Assembly (NCBI GenBank): GCA_030386875.1
Contig: CM059558.1
Location: forward strand, 6,581,501 to 6,645,500
Direction: 5' to 3'
DNA: 64,000 nucleotides
Source of the DNA: Morinoia aosen
Taxonomy: Eukaryota; Arthropoda; Malacostraca; Amphipoda; Talitridae
In this document: positions 57,860 through 64,000 of the stretch, one piece after another
How the letters are laid out: each line of letters begins with the position of its first letter
Numbering within the stretch: the first letter of the stretch is position 1
Translations under genes and position numbers: made by a program
Notes under the pieces: generated by a model
Seen by the model: only the letters and a program-made list of their open reading frames with translations
What the model was told of the DNA's origin: nothing
Database searches by the model: none

Positions 57860-58036
57860 AGAATTACGTTTTCTACATCAACGTGGTGCGCAGGGATAAG
57901 GGGGCGTGCTCAACCGTACACATTAACCAACAATACTGTTGATTTATAAATTTATAATTTATTAATCACATTTATGTGATTAAAATTAATCACAATTTTA
58001 ATCCCCGCGCTGTTAGTCGCTTTGTTGCCCGCTAAA

Positions 58037-58363
58037 ATGGGAAACAAGGTGTCCAATCTTAATGTTGACACCATTTTAACTGCCATTAAGGCAAATAATG
58101 GCCAAATATCGGATGAACTAATCCGCCACACAGAGGAGACGAGAGTCGACCTCATCCCTGATCGATTGAGTGACATAATGTTGCTCCTTTACACAATAAT
58201 CACAATTATAATTACTGTAATGGTTATTTACATTAAACGAGATCTCAACAAAGTCATCGGACGACTAAGCGGTGAGGACGTAGCATTGCGTCGATCTGCT
58301 TGGAAAGAAATCAGTAATAGTCCTAGGCAAATAGTTGCACTTCCACCTCAAGTTAGCGCGTAA
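58037..58363 (+). CDS. Gypsy small ORF 3b (108 aa): MGNKVS N-terminus and transmembrane segment
   Basis: I use ATG 58037, because the upstream extension begins only with a TTG. The N-terminus MGNKVS fits the N-myristoylation pattern (Gly2, Ser6 after removal of Met). A hydrophilic helical segment follows (residues about 8-48), then one strong hydrophobic stretch (about 52-72, LLLYTIITIIITVMVIYI) followed at once by KRD and a basic, helical C-terminal half ending in a Pro-rich PPQVSA. Predicted: a small single-pass membrane protein. It is not a classical env: no signal peptide, no furin site, no fusion peptide. It may be an accessory or matrix-like membrane protein of the element. The frame is intact although pol is not. 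Confidence 0.6.
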   Translation: MGNKVSNLNVDTILTAIKANNGQISDELIRHTEETRVDLIPDRLSDIMLLLYTIITIIITVMVIYIKRDLNKVIGRLSGEDVALRRSAWKEISNSPRQIVALPPQVSA

Positions 58364-59323
58364 CATTACAACGCTAGACTCCGACATTCTGAATCTGAAT
58401 ACCATAGATCAGAGTATCATGTTCCGATTATCCAACCTGCAACGGAGTAGTAACCTTCCATTGTCTTAGATTAATTCTATTTTATACGGAAAAAATCTCT
58501 ATTATATACGGATTATGTATTCTATTTTATAGATTATTTTGTTCATGTATTCACGTGAAATATTGAGACGAAGTATTATATTGCGAATAAAAAAAAACCA
58601 AATTGCACGCTTGTAGTTTAGTTGAATTGAAATATGTTAATTTAAATCGTAGGACGATTTGAATCCTATTCTACTTTTACCTTGCCAATTGTGGTAATGT
58701 AATGTACTGTTTTGCGCATTTAAACCTCTTTTCTATATTTTTTATGTAACATAGTCTTATGATGGATTTTTCCTTCTTTATTTCCGATTGCATTGAAAAT
58801 TCTGTTCTATGTTAATATGTTAATTCAAAATAAAAATTTTGTTATCGATCTGACGGTAGGTGTCCAGTTGTTCAAGAAAGTGTACCTTATGGAGATGATT
58901 TATTACGTACGCGAATTGATTTTGTTTTGTTAAGTTAATAAAATTGTGTGTTGTATCCAATAATTTCGAATTGAATTTGAATTGCATTAATAAGAATAAA
59001 TTGATAAATAATTTGCTTGAAGCTAAGTGGGAGGAGTGATTAATTAGTTGGTTTTGGATAATAAATCAAGTATTGAATTGAAACTAATAATGTTCAACGA
59101 GATGTAGGATTACCGTTGAATTTGGTTGATTTTATATTTGCTAAAGACAGAAAAAGCCATACCTGCCTACCTCCGTTCATAATTCGGAAGCATTTTGTGT
59201 CATACGTTCTGATCTGTTCGAATTGACTTGACGGATTGTAAGATTAATTGATAGTCAAGGGAAAATCAAAGTTAATTGAATACCGTTTAAAATTTTTTAT
59301 TGTCATAAAGAATTTTTATGTTT
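58364..59323 (+). other. Gypsy 3' non-coding region
   Basis: About 0.96 kb of AT-rich sequence between ORF 3b and the purine tract. No ORF or repeat of note. Confidence 0.6.
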
Positions 59324-59331
59324 GGGGGGAG
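59324..59331 (+). other. Gypsy polypurine tract
   Basis: GGGGGGAG directly before CATTA and the 3' LTR; the plus-strand primer site in reverse transcription. Confidence 0.8.
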
Positions 59332-59336
59332 CATTA

Positions 59337-59571
59337 TGTGCGCCCGCCGAGTATATAAATAGAATCGGCAAGAGACATCGCCGTTCATTAGCGGTGGCCT
59401 GCCGTAGAGGTAGCACTTAGTAAGGGTCGTCGCTGTTCATTAGCGGAAGCGCGACCGCCGAGGAAGCCTGTGTCAACTCTGAAGTACCAATAAACGATAA
59501 CCCCGTTACTGCATCGTCACTCCCGAACCTCATTCGCGTTTAGTTGCGGCCTATCTGAAAGGGCCGGAACA
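59337..59571 (+). repeat. Gypsy 3' LTR
   Basis: 235 bp, differing from the 5' LTR only at 59362 (G versus A at 50012). AATAAA at 59489-59494 would direct polyadenylation. Followed by the second CTGT target copy. Confidence 0.97.
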
Positions 59572-60883
59572 CTGTATATTTCTGTTTTGTTCATTTCCCC
59601 TTCAATTAACACATAGGATGGGGAAAATAGTAGTAAATGTGTTGCAAGTTACTTGTAGAACATATCAGCTGATGCAAAACATTGTACCCACACAAGGAGT
59701 GGTATACTCTGTATGCTCTTAATGATGCATTGATTGATAATGACTAGTCTTTGTAGAAACTTAAAGTTATGTTGTGATCATAAATATTTCTAGTCTTTAG
59801 GTTATGATTCATTGCCAATGAGTAGTCTTTGCCAAAACCTGAAGCTATGGTCTGGTGCATGAAGGCTTTTAGTTTCAGGTTTTGTTTTCAAAATTGAGAT
59901 GGCGTCCTTGTCTTTAGGTCAAGTTAACATGCATTATTAATAACAATTTCTGCTCATTTCTAAAGTTATTCATTGAATGTTGTTAGGTTCTTTCAGAGTT
60001 ATATTGTATTTCACTATTTCATCATCATGTTTAATTTTTATCGTCATATCACTCCCCAGTTCCTAAGTAAGCATTCGCTTAAATGGAGAATTTTATAATT
60101 ATGTTGATACAATTTTAAAAACTGAAATACTATCCATTTTGTAGCATTATATAATTAATTACTTCTTCTTAAGGAAGATTTGGAAATGCTGTAAGGTAAT
60201 CAATATCGGAATTGAGACACTTGAAAAATTTTAAAATACAATGTATATACGAGCTGCAATGAAAATAATTACACACACTAGCAAAAACTTCACTTATAGT
60301 CACACATATTGTAACTGAAAGCAATGCACTATCTCAGCTGCAATGGTTGTTGCATTTATGCTATAGTACTAATTCTCTCGCTGGAAACGTTTCAAACTGC
60401 TCCAAAAAACACGAAATGAGAAGAACGTGGGCGTTTATTAAAATAAGAAAGTGTCAAATACAGAGGAAAAAGTTAGACGCAAATAAGAGATAGTATCATA
60501 TTACACGCAAAGAAGCTAGAAGTGACTTTTATTCGTAAACAAAACGTTCCGAAAACGTCAGGCCCCTGCGACGAGAGCAGAACATTTTTTGCCTATTACA
60601 GCCGAAATGTAACATAGAGTAGAGCAATAATATGACACCTTTTCTACATTGTTACCCTGCATAGTGTAGGTACAGAGAAGAAAAGGCAGTGTGCAAATCT
60701 GGCCAATTTTATTTACACGTATGTCATAATTTTGGGGATTTGAAGCATAGTCATTGAATTAACTATTATAATTTCACGGAATTAGTGCATACTTAGTAAT
60801 AAAAAACTGTTGAAACATATCTACGCTTCTCAGTGTAGACAGTGCCTACACTACCTACTCAGAAAACACTTGTCAGTAATATA

Positions 60884-61508
60884 CAGGGTGTTTCAGATTC
60901 AGAATAAGAGGCAAAAAATTGCGCACCAAGTAGAAGATGTCCAAATAAAAACATTTTCTTCTATGAAATTTTCCGAAGAAAGAGACATTGAGATATTAGC
61001 CGTTTATTGTTGTAAAGGATGAAATTTAATGACTAAATTACTCGCAATATTTTGAATTTACGTTGATCGGGCGAAATGTTCTAGTTGCATCACCTCCTAA
61101 ATCTCCTGACATGACTCCACTCGATTTCATTTTTTGGGGACACGTGAAGAGCCTTGTTTATGCTACACCCATTGAGTCTGAGGAAGATCTTGTGGCCAGA
61201 ATTGCAGTGGCTGCTGGTGAAATATCTTAATGCCAGACGTATTTTCTAATATCAGGCAGTCGTTAAGGCTAACATTCGAAAAGTGCATTGAAGTAGGTAA
61301 AATACATTTTGAACAATTTTTGTAAAGTAAATTAAAAAAAAATATTGCGAGTAATTGTGTCATTAAATTTTATCCTTTAAAACAATAATAAACAGCTAAT
61401 GTCCCACAACCCCGATTTTTTGGGGAAAATTTCATTGAACAAAAAGTGTTTATTTGGCTATTTTCTACTTGGTGTGCAATTTTGTACCTCGTGTTCTGAA
61501 ACACTCAG
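60884..61508 (+). mobile_element. Tc1/mariner relic, TSD TA
   Basis: The ends CAGGGTGTTTCAGA and the inverse of CTGAGTGTTTCAGA are flanked by TA (60882-60883, 61509-61510). The arms also share TTGCGCACCAAGTAGAA / TTCTACTTGGTGTGCAA about 45 bp in. Bases about 61089-61230 encode the C-terminal mariner motif SPPKSPDMTPLDFIFWGHVK and then SLVYATPIESEEDL up to a stop. Most of the transposase, including the first two catalytic residues, is deleted. Copy A has no insertion at this place. Confidence 0.87.
61089..61230 (+). pseudogene. Mariner transposase C-terminal fragment
   Basis: About 46 codons of plus-strand frame with SPDMTPLDFIFWGHVKSLVY, the region containing the last catalytic acidic residue of mariner-family transposases. 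It ends at TAA in GEIS-stop; remains of the last 40 residues (VVKANIRK) follow with more stops. No start and no N-terminal DNA-binding domain remain. Confidence 0.82.
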
Positions 61509-61520
61509 TATACATTATTG

Positions 61521-64000
61521 TGTACACGACCCGTCAGAAATGACGGGATTCAATATTGCCTTTTTACAAATCTTCCAGATGTCCTAATAGTAACTGCGAT
61601 TAAAATATTCTAGTACTAGGGAACTGGTGAAACTCGCATCACAGATACAGTCATTAAGCATCTTTAAGAGCGTCAAAGGGAGACAGACCAACCAAAAAAG
61701 ACGGACAGCCAATTTTATTTGTTCAATGAAATTTCCTGTTGAATGTCTTCCGTATTTTTGATGGCGGCTTTGTGGAAGAAAAAGTTTTCTTCAGTTGGCC
61801 TCTCTTAGTTCACAGACAAGAATTTGAAACTGTTGAAATTAGTTCTTTCTGTTCTTTGTTTTTTGTTTTGCAGCTGCATCTTTTCCTTTCGTTATTTGTG
61901 TTTAAATTTAACTTTCTATAATTAGGCATGTTTGAGCTTCTAGCAGACCTGCATTAACCTTAAATCGCTGTAATTAATATTACTCGTGACACTTTGGCGT
62001 TCACTCATTAAATTATCTTTGAGCTTGCTCTGCTTGGGCAGCATGTCACCCTTTTCATAAAAGTGGATCTGGTTCATCTAACTTATTTCTCTTGCATAAA
62101 AAGCAGTCTCTTTCTGCGACTTGAACTACTTGACCCGGCTCTTGCAGCCTCTTGAATAGGCTCTTATTATTCAAGGTAATTGATTGTCAATTAATTGTTA
62201 AAATCTTAGTGCTATATGTAATCTTGCAATAAGATACGATATTCAGCTAGTCGGCGACCAGACATCTTAAAACTCTGCATCTCTCTACTCAGAACGCCTC
62301 TAAAATTTCCTACCGGAGTACCGTGCTGATGACCGGCCGCGTCCATTGGTTGTCTTCTATTTTTAGGGAGTTTTGTTTTCAAAAACTAACCTTGCGTTAA
62401 CGAAAATCTTTGGTCTCCATTTTAAAGGAATTTATTAATAAAAATACTACAGAGGACGCTGCTGCACAACATGTACGTACTGTTGGAATCCTCAAGATAC
62501 TCCTAACTAGGGTGCTGTTTCTCTTTTTGCGCATCTTGGGAAATGAATTGCTATTGTTCTCTTGAAGTTCTTCTGTATTTGAAATAAATTCTCGAACAGT
62601 TGCCCTTAAGTTTTAAATCCTAAAACTCCATTGTATTAACATAGGAGAGATTACACTCACGAAATACATAAAACTATATATTTATTTGTTCAAAGAAGAC
62701 ACTTGACCTTTTATTGTATAAGAACAGTCAACATTATACTAGGTGTCCCAAAAAAATGTCCCCGACTTTTATATCTCCGCTTTAAATTAACATATTTTAG
62801 TTGTCTCTTATTAACAATGTAGTAAATTTTGTTTCCTTTTCAAATAATTTAAGTTTTTGAAAATCAGTTGAATAACCACTTTACGATGATCGATTTACAG
62901 AAAGGGGTAGAAAAATTGTTCAAAGGGAAAGTTTTAAAAACAACACTGGTGTTCTTCCTCATCTCTCAATACCTACTGTTAAGAATAATTTCATAATGAT
63001 GTATCCTACATACCACCAAGTATTTAAACCCTCTGAGAAGTTTCAAGTTTCAAGTGTTCTCAATAATAGAGTTTTAAGAACTGAAAGAAAACGGTGGAAT
63101 AATGGGTAAAACTCTTCGTTCAATGGTGGCTAGAGGCAATACTTGCCTCGAGAGAAATGAAGGGTATGTCGATGGATACTAAATTACTTTATTTATTTAA
63201 ACGTTATTCAAGGTAATGATTTGTTACTCTTTAAAACTTTTGTTTGTTCAGTTTTATGGAAAGTACAAGATAAGGAAGAATACCAATATTGTTTTAAAAA
63301 CTTCTCCTTTGAACAATTAGTTTTTCTATCCCTTTCAGTAAATTGATCATTGTAAAGTGGTTATTCAACCGATTTTCAAAAACTTTAATTATTCGAAAAG
63401 GAAACAAAATTCACCACATTTTGAAAAAAGATAATTCAACTATGTTAATTCAAAGCTGAGATATAATTAATTAAAAATCAGGGACATTTATGTGGGACAC
63501 CCGGAATAATGAAAATCCAGGTGCCCGTCGATTTATAAATAAGTATATGTTCTCGTGCCTAATTTCCCCTATGTTATTACAATGGGAATCTACTTGCTTG
63601 GACAGTATCATAAATACCATTGAAATATTATTGAAAGGCTGGCATCTGCTCACTTATGTTTATAAGTAAAAAACATTGCGTGAAAATCGAATCTACTGTC
63701 AAGAAAATGCGGCTTATCGCAGTAAAATGGTATGGCAAATTTTAAAAACTTCTTGGCGAACAATAATTTAAATTATAATGCACAGTTTTTGCTTGTTTGG
63801 TTGGTGTGTGCGTCTGCGACGTTCTTAAAGGTGCTTGATGACCGTATCTGTGATACGAGTTTTACCAGTGCACAAGTACGAGAATACTGTATTTTATCGC
63901 GGGTACTATTTGGATGGATATAATTTGTTTGCCATCTTTATCTTGAGATTTTTTTAAAACGAGACCATTGAATCCCGTCATTTTTGACCAATCATTTACA
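61521..64000. mobile_element. Long-TIR element B, running to the window end
   Basis: The left end TGTACACGACCCGTCAG and the right end (GAATCCCGTCATTTTTGACC up to TTTACA at 64000) are inverted. Internal arms share CACAGATACAGTCATTAAGC with its inverse at 63829-63853. It aligns with both arms of element A (41380-41640, 43770-44210). The middle differs from A and holds another foldback element (62739-63504). The 3' border may lie at or just past the window end. Confidence 0.7.
62739..63504. mobile_element. 766-bp foldback element with about 250-bp TIRs
   Basis: CTAGGTGTCCC at the left and the inverse of CCGGGTGTCCC at the right, with arms matching for about 250 bp (shared TTTTGTTTCCTTTTC, GTTGAATAACCACTTTAC, ATTGTTCAAAGG). 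GGTGTCCCAAAAA-type ends are seen in Tc1/mariner-group elements. TA precedes the left end, but the right flank reads AATA, so the target duplication is not certain. No coding capacity. Confidence 0.7.

Larger units (their letters stand above)
49987..59571 (+). mobile_element. Ty3/Gypsy LTR retrotransposon, 9585 bp, recent insertion
   Basis: Two 235-bp LTRs (49987-50221, 59337-59571), TG...CA ends, target duplication CTGT on both sides (49983-49986, 59572-59575), primer-binding site, purine tract, and gag-protease-RT-RNase H-integrase in Ty3/Gypsy order, plus two small ORFs in the env position. The LTRs differ only at 50012/59362 (A versus G), so the insertion is young. The pol frame nevertheless has two frame changes beyond the expected gag-pol slip and one stop, so this copy probably cannot move by itself. 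The paralogous copy A retains the empty site. Confidence 0.97.
59572..61520 (+). repeat. Composite repeat copy B, right part
   Basis: Resumes after the Gypsy target duplication and aligns with 39870-41379 of copy A (shared CTTCAATTAAYACATAGGAT, CTTTAGGTCAAGTTAACATG, AACAAAACGTTCCGAAAACG, CATAGTGTAGGTACAGA). Interrupted near its end by the mariner relic 60884-61508. No coding region is conserved between the copies. Confidence 0.78.

Noticed and set aside
57635-58363. Classical env gene of the Gypsy element
   Set aside because: Both ORFs are far too short and show no signal peptide, furin-type site or fusion peptide.

Overview
The window is eukaryotic, AT-rich genomic DNA built almost entirely of transposable elements nested in one another. 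The Ty3/Gypsy, Copia, CR1/Jockey-like LINE, PIF/Harbinger, hAT, Tc1/mariner and piggyBac-type elements together, with U2-type introns in the Harbinger genes, point to an animal and most likely an arthropod (insect or crustacean). This is inference; no host marker gene is visible. I found no convincing host protein-coding gene, rRNA or intact tRNA gene in 64 kb.

Region by region. 1-6.2 kb: a 1.1-kb hAT-type non-autonomous element (814-1903), then about 4.3 kb with nothing I recognise. 6.2-14.5 kb: a stack of nested DNA transposons with matching target-site duplications (TSDs) and, for three insertions, paralogous empty sites in the same window. Element H1 (6193) is split by a second copy H2 (6319-14225, TSD TTA). 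H2 is split by a 790-bp element (7-bp TSD) and by an element with perfect 32-bp terminal inverted repeats (TIRs) and an 8-bp TSD (7253-13814). The last carries a minus-strand CR1/Jockey-like LINE with both ORFs open (ORF1 13099-12251, ORF2 10832-7827), separated by a tandem array.

14.5-31.8 kb: a 17.3-kb PIF/Harbinger element with TIR GGCCCGTCCACACTATCAA at both ends. It holds two convergent decayed genes: a two-exon MADF/Myb-like protein on the plus strand and a three-exon DDE transposase on the minus strand. It has been invaded by a truncated Copia element, two foldback MITEs and a further 2.1-kb TIR element that itself holds a tRNA-derived SINE and two piggyBac-like MITEs.

31.8-39.3 kb: degenerate tandem repeats, then a second, badly mutated copy of the same LINE family on the plus strand (about 34.8-38.1 kb). 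39.3-64 kb: two diverged copies, A and B, of a composite repeat, a GGAGTC-rich body followed by a long-TIR element. Copy A is interrupted by a minus-strand AP-endonuclease LINE (44211-49089), itself hit by an hAT element (44457-45877) and by a 106-bp copy of its own 3' tail. Copy B is interrupted by a 9.6-kb Ty3/Gypsy element (49987-59571), a mariner relic (60884-61508) and a 766-bp foldback element.

The Gypsy element is the youngest insertion seen. Its two 235-bp LTRs differ at one base and it is flanked by CTGT. It has gag with a zinc knuckle, a TTTTTTA slip site just before the gag stop, protease, RT, RNase H and integrase, and in the env position two small ORFs. One of these has an N-terminal MGNKVS myristoylation-type motif and a transmembrane segment; it is the most interesting unexplained gene here.
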